This document shows, one piece after another, positions 24,437 to 32,771 of a stretch of 36,544 bases of DNA (positions are counted from its first letter, which is position 1; every line of letters begins with the position of its first letter). The stretch covers positions 1 to 36,544 of the forward strand of contig JAZNGX010000179.1 in the NCBI GenBank assembly GCA_045576675.1, written 5' to 3'. Both the position numbers and the translations under genes were made by a program. The notes beneath the pieces were generated by a model, which worked only from the letters and a program-made list of their open reading frames with translations, had not been told where the DNA came from and searched no databases. The DNA comes from JAZNGX01 sp045576675 (GTDB taxonomy: Bacteria > Bacillota > Clostridia > Monoglobales > Firm-18).

Positions 24437-25086
24437 AGGACAGTATAGAATTACGACAAGAGGTTATTGATACTTGTCTTTGGTTAAAGGCTGAGGGACT
24501 TGTATTCAGCACATGGGGGAATATAAGCGTTCGGCTTGATGATGGGAATATCCTTATAACCCCATCAAAGGTTGAATATGAGATAATGAAGCCCGAAGAT
24601 TTGGTGGTTCTTGCCCCCAACGGAACACAGGTTTTGGGAACAAGGCTTTCCACAAGTGAGAGGGAAATTCACAGAATGGTGATGAATAAGCGTAAAGACG
24701 TAGGTGCAATAATTCACATGCATTCGCCGTATGCCATGATGGCTGCGGCAAGAAATGAGGGTGTACCGGTAATATCGGAGGAAATGTGTCAGCTGCTTGG
24801 TGGAGCTATTCCACTTTCTTTTGAATTCGTTCCATCTGATATGCACGAAAAATTAGGAACAATTGTATCCAATTCGGTTACTGATGCAAATGCTATTTTA
24901 ATAAGAAATCATGGACCAATGTGTTTTGGAAGTAATTTAAAAGAAGCAAGAGTGTGTTGTCAGGTTGTTGAAAAGACTTGCAAAATGTATCTGCACTTAT
25001 TGGCAGCAGGCGGTGTGCAGACAATTTCGGATGAAAATGTTGTACGTGGACGTGATTACTTTTTAAACAGTTATGGAAAATCTTGA
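24433..25086 (+). CDS. Class II aldolase/adducin-family protein
   Basis: A 217-residue zinc aldolase of the fuculose-phosphate aldolase / ribulose-phosphate 4-epimerase family. Metal ligands are seen in IHMHSPYAM (two His, about 94-96) and RNHGPMC (His, about 157); the N-terminal STWGNISVRL and STSEREIH (with the catalytic-type Glu, about 76) are typical. It should cleave a phosphorylated or free sugar (acid) to two shorter pieces, or epimerise it. Start is a GTG overlapping the previous stop, preceded by AAGGAGG. Substrate is not known. Confidence 0.85.
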   Translation: MKDSIELRQEVIDTCLWLKAEGLVFSTWGNISVRLDDGNILITPSKVEYEIMKPEDLVVLAPNGTQVLGTRLSTSEREIHRMVMNKRKDVGAIIHMHSPYAMMAAARNEGVPVISEEMCQLLGGAIPLSFEFVPSDMHEKLGTIVSNSVTDANAILIRNHGPMCFGSNLKEARVCCQVVEKTCKMYLHLLAAGGVQTISDENVVRGRDYFLNSYGKS

Positions 25087-25097
25087 GGAGGTATGGT

Positions 25098-26117
25098 ATG
25101 AGAGTAGTAACAATGGGCGAAATGATGATTCGCTTTATGCCGCACGGTAATCTTAGATTCGAGCAGGTAGACGAATTTGAGGCACATTACGGTGGTGACG
25201 AGTCAATAGTTGCCGTGTCTTTGGCAAAATTTGGTGTGGACAGCAGATATATTACAAAGCTGCCTGAAAACCCTTTGGGCGATATTGCAATAAGTAAATT
25301 GAAGGCACACAGCGTTGATACGTCATTTATAGCACGTGGTGGTGAGCGAATGGGCATAAATTTTTATGAAAACGGTGCTGCAATGCGTCCTTCGTACGTT
25401 TTATATGACAGAAAGCACTCTGCAATAGCTGAAGCAACAGAAGAGGACTTTGATTTTGATGCAATATTCTCTGATGCCGACTGGTTTCATGTTTCAGGCA
25501 TAACACCGGCAATCAGTGACAATGCGGCACAACTTGTGCGTTTGGCAATGATTACAGCAAAAAAGCATAACGTAACAGTAAGCGTTGATTTAAATTACAG
25601 AAGCAAGCTTTGGAGTGTTGAGAAGGCACAGTCTGTTATGGTTCCGCTTATGGAATATGTTGATGTATGTATAGGCGGTGCAGAGGATGCAGAAAAGGTT
25701 TTGGGCTATAAAAATCCGAATATAGTTTTAAACAATGATGAGCATGACATAGAAGCATACAAGGAAGTGTTTAAGGGCTTAAAGGAAAAATTCAGCCTTA
25801 AATATGTTGCGACTACTCTTCGTGAAAGTCACTCGGCATCAGACAACAGCTGGGCGGCACTTTTGTATGATGGTAACGGGTTTTATCATACAAAAAAATA
25901 TGATATTCATCTTGTAGATCGTGGTGGTGGCGGTGCGTCATTTTCTGCGGCACTGATTTATGGTATATTAAATGGATTTGACATTGAAAAAACAGGTGAG
26001 TTTGCAGTTGCGGCATCCGCATTGAAGCAGACGATTATAGGAGATTACAATTTAACATCATTAAATGAAGTATATGCACTTATGGGCGGTAAAGGCTCAG
26101 GCAGAGTGCAGCGATAG
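25098..26117 (+). CDS. PfkB-family kinase, 2-keto-3-deoxygluconate kinase-like, catalytic Asp replaced by Ala
   Basis: A 339-residue ribokinase-fold protein nearest to 2-dehydro-3-deoxygluconate kinases (RFMPHGNLRFEQVDEFEAHYGG near the N-terminus, cited as RFMPHGNLRFEQ and EFEAHYGG). The family's C-terminal signature usually ends in GAGD or GGGD with Asp as the catalytic base; here residues 273-283 read LVDRGGGGASF, with Ala280 (codon GCG at 25935-25937) in that place. The N-terminal substrate loop is also unusual (GGDES for GGAEA). Loss of activity or a changed role is possible. Start at 25098 fits GAGGAGG just upstream; an in-frame TTG at 25083 overlaps the preceding stop and is less likely. 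Confidence 0.85.
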   Translation: MRVVTMGEMMIRFMPHGNLRFEQVDEFEAHYGGDESIVAVSLAKFGVDSRYITKLPENPLGDIAISKLKAHSVDTSFIARGGERMGINFYENGAAMRPSYVLYDRKHSAIAEATEEDFDFDAIFSDADWFHVSGITPAISDNAAQLVRLAMITAKKHNVTVSVDLNYRSKLWSVEKAQSVMVPLMEYVDVCIGGAEDAEKVLGYKNPNIVLNNDEHDIEAYKEVFKGLKEKFSLKYVATTLRESHSASDNSWAALLYDGNGFYHTKKYDIHLVDRGGGGASFSAALIYGILNGFDIEKTGEFAVAASALKQTIIGDYNLTSLNEVYALMGGKGSGRVQR

Positions 26118-26127
26118 GAGGATAAAT

Positions 26128-26808
26128 ATGAGAAAATCTGATATGTCACTAAAAGAATATGTTATCAAGCAAACAAAATCAACAGGTATATTACCTTGTA
26201 TAAAGCTGCATGAAAAGGATGATTACATAGCATATGCACAGGCGATGTATGATGGCGGTGCAAGAGTAATTGAGGTTACAATGACAACGCCCGGCGTACT
26301 TGAGGCAATTGAGGCAATATCGGAGCACTTTGGCGACGAACTGCTTGTCGCAGCCGGAACTGTGCTTGACCCTGCATCTGCGCGAGAGGTGATATTACAC
26401 GGTGGAAGTATTATTGTAAATCCTTGCGTGATTGAAGACGTAATTGATGTTGCAAACCGATATAATGTTCCAATATTCAGCGGTGCATATACTGCAACCG
26501 AAGTGTTTACGGCAATGCGTAAGGGAGCAACAATGGTTAAAATATTCCCCGGTGCATTGGGCGGACCTAAATATATGACAAATCTTAAAATGGTGTTCCC
26601 TGAGGTTAACCTTATTCCGTCAGGAGGTATAACTCCCGACAATGCTGCGGAATTTATTAAGTGCGGTGCGTGTGCCGTTTCGGGTGCCAGAACATTTATG
26701 GACTTTGACAAAATTGAAAAAGAAGGTCTTGTTTCAATAACACATCAGGTCAAAAAGTTTATTGATATTATAGCAGAAGCAAAAAAGGATATTCCGATTA
26801 TACCATAA
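26128..26808 (+). CDS. eda: KDPG/KHG aldolase (Eda family)
   Basis: A 226-residue class I aldolase predicted to split 2-keto-3-deoxy-6-phosphogluconate into pyruvate and glyceraldehyde-3-phosphate. The Schiff-base Lys lies in MVKIFPGALGGPKY, and the catalytic Glu in IEVTMTTPG; AAGTVLDP and the phosphate loop IPSGGIT are also present. Two loops differ from E. coli Eda (NPC for SPG, SGAYTATE for PGVMTPTE), so the preferred substrate may differ. ATG at 26128 was chosen for AGGAGG 8 bases upstream. It is the last gene of the operon and ends just 4 bases before the right spoIVA repeat. Confidence 0.87.
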   Translation: MRKSDMSLKEYVIKQTKSTGILPCIKLHEKDDYIAYAQAMYDGGARVIEVTMTTPGVLEAIEAISEHFGDELLVAAGTVLDPASAREVILHGGSIIVNPCVIEDVIDVANRYNVPIFSGAYTATEVFTAMRKGATMVKIFPGALGGPKYMTNLKMVFPEVNLIPSGGITPDNAAEFIKCGACAVSGARTFMDFDKIEKEGLVSITHQVKKFIDIIAEAKKDIPIIP

Positions 26809-26812
26809 TATA

Positions 26813-27054
26813 TTTTTGTAATATTTACAAATTGTCCGAATATAATTGTACAAAGTACAAAGTATGGAGGACGGATTTTTATGAACAACATATATCAGGA
26901 TATTGCGTATCGCACGCAGGGAGATATTTATATTGGTGTGGTAGGGCCTGTGCGTACCGGCAAAAGCACGTTCATTAAAAAGTTTATGGATTTACTCGTA
27001 ATCCCGAACATTGACAATGAGTTTAAAAAGGAACGTGCAGTTGATGAGCTGCCG
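26813..27054 (+). repeat. Right direct repeat: promoter and 5' end of intact spoIVA
   Basis: Partner of 20114-20355. The repeat starts 4 bases after the stop codon of the aldolase gene, which places the cassette tightly between the two copies (6,699 bases start to start). Confidence 0.95.
26818..26846 (+). promoter_or_regulatory. Sigma-E-like promoter of spoIVA
   Basis: GTAATATT, 13 bases, AATATAAT; close to the sigma-E pattern, as expected for a mother-cell gene, and identical to the copy at 20119. Confidence 0.6.
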
Positions 27055-28353
27055 CAAAGTGCACAGGGCAGAACTATAATGACAACAGAGCCGAAGTTTA
27101 TTCCAAACGAGGCGGTGGAAATAACTCTTGAAGACAATGCAAAAATGAGTGTGAGGATGATAGATTGCGTTGGTTATGTTGTTCCGAATGCCAACGGCTA
27201 TATTGAGGCAGATATGCCGCGAATGGTTTCAACTCCGTGGTATGACCACGAAATCCCCTTTGAGCAAGCTGCTGAAATCGGAACTAAAAAGGTTATAAAT
27301 GAACATTCAAATATAGGTATTGTTATCACAACAGACGGAACAATAACTGAACTGGATCGTGATGATTACATTGAAGCTGAACAGCGGGTTGTTCAGGAAT
27401 TAAAGGATATAAATAAGCCGTTTGTTGTTTTGCTTAATACAAAGTATCCAACGAGCGACGAAGCAAAAGCTCTTGTTAATAATATGCAGGAGCAGTATGG
27501 CGTACCTGTAATGGCAGTTAATTGCCTTAATATGAATATAGATGATATTAATGAGATTATTGAATGTGTTCTTTATGAATTCCCGATACGTGAAATTAAT
27601 GTTGTTTTACCTACGTGGATAAATGCACTGCCCAAGGAGCATCCGTTAAGACAAAGCTTGGTTGAAACGGTAAAACAGGCATCTGACAATGTATGCAACA
27701 TCCGTCAGTCACGAGATGTTTTGCAGGCGGTTGATGCAAATGAAAACGTTGCGGAGGCACGTATTGGCGAAATCAGGCTTGGTGAAGGTGTTGTAAATAT
27801 AAGTACGTATCTTAATGATGGGATTTTTTACAATATGCTGTCGCAATCAAGCGGATTTGATATAAAGGATGACTGCACGCTGATGAATATACTTACCGAA
27901 ATGGGGCAGGTAAAGCGTGAGTATGATAAAATTGCACCTGCTATGCAGGCGGTTAAGCAAAAGGGCTATGGAATTATTTCACCGTCAATTGATGAGCTTG
28001 CTCTGGAAGAGCCTGAAATTGTTAAACAGGGTAGCCGCTATGGGGTAAGACTTCGTGCAAGTGCACCGTCAATACATCTTATTCGTGCCGATATTGAAAC
28101 AGAGGTTAGTCCTGTTGTTGGTACGGAAAAGCAGTCTGAAGAGCTCGTGCATTATCTGCTAAATGACTTTAATGATAATCCTGCAAAGATATGGGACAGT
28201 AACATTTTTGGGAAGTCGTTAAACGAGCTTGTTAACGAGGGATTGCATAATAAATTAGGAAGAATGCCTGAGGAAGCACAGTTTAAGCTGCAGGAAACTC
28301 TTACAAAAATAATAAATGAGGGTAGTGGCGGTCTTATTTGTCTTATTTTATAA
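26881..28353 (+). CDS. spoIVA: Stage IV sporulation protein A, coat morphogenetic ATPase
   Basis: A 490-residue protein equal in length to Bacillus SpoIVA (492) and easily recognised over its whole length. It forms a polymerised shell on the forespore outer membrane, driven by ATP hydrolysis, and is the base for the coat. Walker A GPVRTGKS is at 22-29; RMIDCVGY (about 95-102) is the Walker-B-like strand; the C-terminal end GLICLIL matches the membrane-targeting end of the family. GGAGGA lies before the ATG. Its LysM-bearing partner SipL appears at 2570-4102. The first 58 codons and the promoter are duplicated at 20114-20355. Confidence 0.96.
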   Translation: MNNIYQDIAYRTQGDIYIGVVGPVRTGKSTFIKKFMDLLVIPNIDNEFKKERAVDELPQSAQGRTIMTTEPKFIPNEAVEITLEDNAKMSVRMIDCVGYVVPNANGYIEADMPRMVSTPWYDHEIPFEQAAEIGTKKVINEHSNIGIVITTDGTITELDRDDYIEAEQRVVQELKDINKPFVVLLNTKYPTSDEAKALVNNMQEQYGVPVMAVNCLNMNIDDINEIIECVLYEFPIREINVVLPTWINALPKEHPLRQSLVETVKQASDNVCNIRQSRDVLQAVDANENVAEARIGEIRLGEGVVNISTYLNDGIFYNMLSQSSGFDIKDDCTLMNILTEMGQVKREYDKIAPAMQAVKQKGYGIISPSIDELALEEPEIVKQGSRYGVRLRASAPSIHLIRADIETEVSPVVGTEKQSEELVHYLLNDFNDNPAKIWDSNIFGKSLNELVNEGLHNKLGRMPEEAQFKLQETLTKIINEGSGGLICLIL

Positions 28354-28370
28354 TCACTTTATAATTTTGT

Positions 28371-28411
28371 GGTATAGGGAATAGTCTACGTATTCTCTAT
28401 ACCTCTTTTAT
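28371..28411 (+). terminator. Terminator after spoIVA
   Basis: Stem GGTATAGGGAATA / TATTCTCTATACC (one G-T pair), 7-base loop, T-rich tail. Confidence 0.8.
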
Positions 28412-28502
28412 TATGATGATAATATCGTAGAAGCAATGACAAATTCAGATAAATAAGAATTTGACGAGGTATATTATGCTTATAGATTTTAACAATAAAT
28501 AC

Positions 28503-28542
28503 AAAGATACCACCTTGCTCCCGAAGGATAGGTGGTATCTTT
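28503..28542 (-). terminator. Terminator of the large secreted repeat protein gene
   Basis: Perfect 13-bp stem AAAGATACCACCT / AGGTGGTATCTTT with a 14-base loop, just after the minus-strand stop. The T-run is short and broken, so efficiency is uncertain. Confidence 0.65.
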
Positions 28543-28552
28543 ATAAGTTCTG

Positions 28553-31500
28553 CTATTTCACGATATATGCTTCACACTCAGGTTTCATATCAGACCAAAG
28601 CATAATCTTATCATTTGTATCAAGGTTAAAATCTTTTGTAAGTAAAACTGTCATAACAGTTCCTTTGGTTTCCTCAGTAAATGTAACCGTTGTATATTCT
28701 GTGTTTACAAGTCGGTTGCCATCATAAGCTGTAAAGATAACAGTGTATGTTCCCGGATCAGCAGCAACAACAGAGGCGGTTTTGGTTTCCGCAGAATATC
28801 CTGTTATCATACATTTTTCAGGGCTGCCGCAATACTCACAGATACCATCTTTAAAGCTATGAGCTGTACACTTTTTCCACTGTGCTCTAAAGGTTGCATT
28901 CAGTGTAATTATGGTTTCATCACCGGCTTCATACATAGTTCCTGATTTCATATTTTTCCAGCCGTCAAAGATGTATCCGATATTTCCGCTTTCCGGTGCA
29001 TCGGGAAGAACAATTCTTTCACCCTCTAAAATATCATAATATTGCCAATTATCTACGTCGTTATCAGGATCAATCGAAACCTTAAGCCGCCACTTATAAT
29101 TAAGGGTAAGTGTTATATCTCCGGTTAAGGTTGTTGTTTCACCAATCTGATACTGTCTGCCGTTTTCGTCTTCCCAATAATAAGCTTCAATCTGTGAAGA
29201 AATGCCGTCCACAAACAACTCTGTCGGCTGCTTAATAGTATAGCTTTCTCCCTCATTTGCGGTATCTGTACGTGCTTTTGTATATGGTTCTTCGCCCGTA
29301 AGCGGACGAACGGTAAAAAGATATTTTACTGAGAACATATCTCCCCATACAGCAAGAATCGTTGTTTCTTCGTTTACAGTAATTATTGCACCGGGCATCT
29401 TTTCTTCACCGTTTACTTCCCAGCACCTAAAAGTTTTGTTTTTTGGTGCTGTATAGAAATTTTCAGGAAGAACGATAGTGGTTTCTTCCAAATATCCTTC
29501 TTCTCTGCTTACGCCCGATCCTCCGTTTGGCTTATATATTACGGAAAAACCGTCCTTCCATATTGCAAGAATTTCTGTTTCTGCGGTAATGTAAGTTGAA
29601 GATCCCGGAGAATACTCCGTGCCGTTAATCTGCCATTTTTTGAAGCTTTTACCTTCGGGTGCGGTAAATGTATTTTTCGGAAGAGTCACTTTTGTGCCGC
29701 TTTCAACATAGGTAACAATATCATCACCAACGCCGCCGTTAGCCTTGTAAGTCACGCGGATGCCGTCTTTCCACAGTGCAACTACCTCAGTTGCACCTTC
29801 AATGACAACGGTTTCGTTCACGTTATATGTAGCTCCGTTTATCTGCCATTTGTCAAAAACCTTTCCTTCGGGGGCGATAAATTCGCAATAAGGCAATGAA
29901 AATGGGGCTTTTGCTGTGGCTTCCACTTCGCCCATACTTCCCGTTCCGCCGTTTGCGTTAAAAGAGACGAAAATAATAACCCCATCTATCCACACGGGAG
30001 ATAAAGTCATATCCCTTGTAGGAATAAATTCCATCCCGACATGGTAGATTTCGTCTGTTGAGATGTTTCTCCAACCTTCAAACTCTTTGCCGAAAGGATA
30101 GCTTCCCACATACTGAGGCATGGTATAATTATGACCTTTTCTTACGGATACTGTCGAGTGTCCCTCGGAAAAATTAAGTATCAGCTTGGTTTCAATATAA
30201 TAAACCGTTCCCGGAGTAAGCATAGTACAACTTGTTCCACTCGGTGAGTTGAAAGCTATAACTCTGTCAATCGAACCTATTCCTGTTATGGAAACAGGAT
30301 TTTCAACGCCATTTATAACAAGTGTTGTATTGTTATTTGTTTCCAAATTGGTAATAGTTATGTTTCTGTTGTAAGTCGGAGCATTGTATGAAATATGTGC
30401 TTCAGAGCATCCGTTATAAAATTCTCCGCCGTAAACATAAAGTTTTCCTTCATGAATGGTGATTGCCGAAGTATCACCTGCATACAAACTTCCGCCGTTT
30501 ATTGTTGTCCTTGACGAAGTGCCCACCTGAATTATTATTCCGTTGCCTTCAGTTTCATATGTTCCGCCATCTATAACAAGGGTTGCGTTTTGAATGTCGA
30601 AAATATAGTTTTCCACCTCTGCACGCGAACTAATGCTACCTGTTTCTCCCGTATCTTTAATTCTAAGGCTTGCATTATTATTAAGCAAGAACGGACTCTG
30701 TGCGTTGCTCACAATTGTGTGACCAGCAAGGTTAATAACGTAGTTGCCGCCCGAAATTGTTATTGTGTCAGAAAGAGTAATATGCGAAAACAAAGTAATA
30801 TAAAGGGTAGAGCCGTCTGTTTGGCTCAGTGCTTCGGAAAGAGTTGCACTTCCAGCAAAGTTATTTTCCGAATATCCCCAAAACACCTCGTCATACGGTC
30901 CGGGAACTATTCCATCGTTTGGAGGAGTAATCGGCTCTTCGCCGCCTGCAACTTCCCTGATTGTCCATCTGCCTTCGGCTTGGTTAGTAGCTCCGTCATT
31001 TAAAACGTAATGGTTCATCGCCCCGGTCGGCGGCTTTGTAGTACCTCTGGCAGTGTACAAAAACTGATTTGGCGTAGTTGCGGTTGGTATTAATGCACCG
31101 AATATGTAGGCGGTTGCCCCTTCTCTTCCCTCAAAGCAATATACATTGTCTTCAACCAAAGTCAGTTCTTCATATTCAAATTGACCATTTATATTAATAC
31201 GTACAGCAAAACGATTTGTTTCGTTTCGCCATTCTTCATTCGGGCTGAAATAAATCTTTCCGTCTCCTGCAGGCTCAGGCGTCGTACCCGGATTGGGGTT
31301 TGAACTACCATACTGCGTCCATACAGGAAAATCAATTCCGCCTTCAAAGGATACGCAGTTCAATCCATCTGATTCATATACTGCCATTGCATACCAGAGC
31401 CACTCACCGTTTGTATCTTTAAGTACAAACTCAAAATGTATTACTGTTTGTGATATTGTTGCTCTGTATAGTCCGGTTGACACCCTTGTCATTCTTATGG

Positions 31501-31702
31501 GGTTACTTCCGTTTTCGGTATGAGCAATTACCTCAAAGTAAGAGCCGGAAATGTTATTTGCCATATCAATAGCGGTATGTTCAGGCTTAAAATAAATATT
31601 GTCAATATATCCTAATGCCGATGCAGTTATACCTCCGAAAGAAAATAAGCTTATCACCACCGACATAATTAACAGGATGCTGAGTATTTTTTTTGTTTTC
31701 AT
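28553..31702 (-). CDS. Large secreted protein with InlB-B-type repeats
   Basis: A 1049-residue exported protein with a signal peptide (MKTKKILSILLIMSVVISLF then SFGGITASA). Residues 30-260 are two unrecognised beta-rich modules, each with a YFxP start; 270-500 looks like a short beta-helix (INGGSLYAGDTSAITIHEG); 505-945 holds about six InlB-B/Listeria-Bacteroides-type repeats, three of them close copies (577-645, 646-718, 719-790; marks YKANGG, FTAPEGK, WQING, AIWKDG). A small CxxC pair module (DGICEYCG, about 955) and a beta domain follow. There is no SLH, LPXTG or transmembrane anchor, so it is probably released or held by another protein. The TetR gene lies just upstream. Confidence 0.85.
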   Translation of the reverse strand: MKTKKILSILLIMSVVISLFSFGGITASALGYIDNIYFKPEHTAIDMANNISGSYFEVIAHTENGSNPIRMTRVSTGLYRATISQTVIHFEFVLKDTNGEWLWYAMAVYESDGLNCVSFEGGIDFPVWTQYGSSNPNPGTTPEPAGDGKIYFSPNEEWRNETNRFAVRININGQFEYEELTLVEDNVYCFEGREGATAYIFGALIPTATTPNQFLYTARGTTKPPTGAMNHYVLNDGATNQAEGRWTIREVAGGEEPITPPNDGIVPGPYDEVFWGYSENNFAGSATLSEALSQTDGSTLYITLFSHITLSDTITISGGNYVINLAGHTIVSNAQSPFLLNNNASLRIKDTGETGSISSRAEVENYIFDIQNATLVIDGGTYETEGNGIIIQVGTSSRTTINGGSLYAGDTSAITIHEGKLYVYGGEFYNGCSEAHISYNAPTYNRNITITNLETNNNTTLVINGVENPVSITGIGSIDRVIAFNSPSGTSCTMLTPGTVYYIETKLILNFSEGHSTVSVRKGHNYTMPQYVGSYPFGKEFEGWRNISTDEIYHVGMEFIPTRDMTLSPVWIDGVIIFVSFNANGGTGSMGEVEATAKAPFSLPYCEFIAPEGKVFDKWQINGATYNVNETVVIEGATEVVALWKDGIRVTYKANGGVGDDIVTYVESGTKVTLPKNTFTAPEGKSFKKWQINGTEYSPGSSTYITAETEILAIWKDGFSVIYKPNGGSGVSREEGYLEETTIVLPENFYTAPKNKTFRCWEVNGEEKMPGAIITVNEETTILAVWGDMFSVKYLFTVRPLTGEEPYTKARTDTANEGESYTIKQPTELFVDGISSQIEAYYWEDENGRQYQIGETTTLTGDITLTLNYKWRLKVSIDPDNDVDNWQYYDILEGERIVLPDAPESGNIGYIFDGWKNMKSGTMYEAGDETIITLNATFRAQWKKCTAHSFKDGICEYCGSPEKCMITGYSAETKTASVVAADPGTYTVIFTAYDGNRLVNTEYTTVTFTEETKGTVMTVLLTKDFNLDTNDKIMLWSDMKPECEAYIVK

Positions 31703-31772
31703 AAAGTCACCTTCTTTAAAATGAATTTTTTATAAATACTTTGAATTTTCAAAACCGTAATGTGCACCAATT

Positions 31773-32453
31773 CTAAATCCGCAAAGCAAATTTAGAAAAC
31801 ATTTCCTTAGCAATACTTTCACAATCAGTGGCAATAACCTTTTCAATTGTTTCTTTTCGTTTGCATTCATCTATTCCATAAATTTTAAGCATTGAGTCTA
31901 CAAACAATGTGATTTTATCATTTAACGTAAAAAATCTGTTTGTGGGTGTGGTAAATGCCGCAAGCTCTATTCCGCTTGTAATATTCTCGAATTTTCTGAA
32001 TTCTTCTTCATCCATATCAGGTATCAAGTCTTTAAGAAGATGATAATTTTTCTTTGCCGCCCAATCCTTAATATAATCAAATGTTGCCGGATGACTATAT
32101 GCTGAATAGTATAAGTCGTATGCTTTGATATCAGTTTCGCAAAGTGCTATCTGCACAGCAACTTCAAGTGCATAAGAAAATAAATTGTCTTTGCTTTCAT
32201 TTTCAGTATCATCTATGAGGTCAAGATGATAGTCCATAAGCTCTTCAATAAGGACACGAAGCATATCCTCTTTTGCTTTATAGTGATATGTTATGGTTCC
32301 AAGTCCGATTCCGCTTTCTGCTGCAATCTGTCTGTGTGTGGTTTTTGAAAAGCCCTGCTTTAAAAACAGTTGGGCTGCACTTTTTATTATCTGTATTTCT
32401 GTGTCAGACAACGGATTAATCATACTGTGCCTATGGATTATGCTGTTAAGCAT
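31773..32453 (-). CDS. TetR/AcrR-family transcriptional regulator
   Basis: A 226-residue regulator. The TetR HTH is at about residues 20-66 (IIKSAAQLFLKQGFSKTTHRQ then IAAESGIGLGTITYHYKAKEDM); the remainder is the helical ligand-binding domain, which has no recognisable specificity. AGAGGAG precedes the ATG. Its own promoter has a 12-bp palindrome in the spacer, so it is probably self-repressed. The large secreted protein gene lies 70 bases downstream on the same strand and may be cotranscribed. Confidence 0.88.
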   Translation of the reverse strand: MLNSIIHRHSMINPLSDTEIQIIKSAAQLFLKQGFSKTTHRQIAAESGIGLGTITYHYKAKEDMLRVLIEELMDYHLDLIDDTENESKDNLFSYALEVAVQIALCETDIKAYDLYYSAYSHPATFDYIKDWAAKKNYHLLKDLIPDMDEEEFRKFENITSGIELAAFTTPTNRFFTLNDKITLFVDSMLKIYGIDECKRKETIEKVIATDCESIAKEMFSKFALRI

Positions 32454-32490
32454 TTTGTATCATCTCCTCTTTGTGTTTAGTACAAGTACA

Positions 32491-32519
32491 ATTATACACT
32501 AATATTAGTATAGTGTCAA
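32491..32519 (-). promoter_or_regulatory. Consensus sigma-A promoter of the tetR-type gene
   Basis: Perfect TTGACA (32514-32519), 17 bases, perfect TATAAT (32491-32496) on the minus strand. Confidence 0.87.
32498..32509. promoter_or_regulatory. TetR-type operator in the promoter spacer
   Basis: Perfect palindrome ACTAATATTAGT between the -35 and -10. Binding would block polymerase; self-control by the TetR protein is inferred. Confidence 0.65.
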
Positions 32520-32539
32520 TATATTTTCGTGTTTTAAAG

Positions 32540-32568
32540 TACAAAAAGCCCTGACGGGCTTTTTGTAT
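32540..32568. terminator. Bidirectional terminator separating tetR promoter and small-RNA region
   Basis: AAAAAGCCC-TGAC-GGGCTTTTT. No gene ends here on either strand, so it most likely catches read-through from the minus-strand RNA upstream. Confidence 0.8.
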
Positions 32569-32600
32569 GTAAGTGTGTAGCAACCTGATTTTTACTACGC

Positions 32601-32633
32601 AAATAATAAAAAATGCGTAGCCGTAGCTACGCA
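32601..32633 (-). terminator. Terminator of the candidate small RNA
   Basis: On the minus strand: TGCGTAGC-TACG-GCTACGCA followed by TTTTTTATTATTT. A third copy of CTACGCA (32595-32601) could compete for pairing. Confidence 0.75.
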
Positions 32634-32766
32634 GAAAAATGCATAGCTCCGTTGTCGCCAAACAAACTTACTAATAATTTCCAAAACGGATGCATTAGAA
32701 GAGCATGCATTTTTACCAAAAGTAAAAAAACATACGTTCTGAAAATATTATTCAGTTTGTTTGGCA
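32601..32766 (-). ncRNA. Candidate structured small RNA (about 160 nt)
   Basis: A minus-strand unit without an ORF: promoter at 32772-32800, predicted start at about 32765, a long inverted repeat (GCCAAACAAACT at 32657-32668 with its exact complement at 32754-32765, extended by AATAAT/ATTATT and AACG/CGTT pairs), and an intrinsic terminator. Start and end of the hairpin coincide with promoter and terminator positions. No known RNA family recognised; the rod-like fold is somewhat 6S-like but shorter. An alternative is a MITE-like remnant. Confidence 0.45.
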
Positions 32767-32771
32767 AGATT

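Noticed and set aside
28476..28727. Small plus-strand ORF with GAGGTA before its ATG
   Set aside because: It runs through the hairpin and into the antisense of the large secreted protein gene; no family resemblance.
32657..32765. 6S RNA or SRP RNA identity for the inverted repeat
   Set aside because: The rod shape is suggestive, but it is shorter than 6S RNA and the SRP tetraloop signature is absent.
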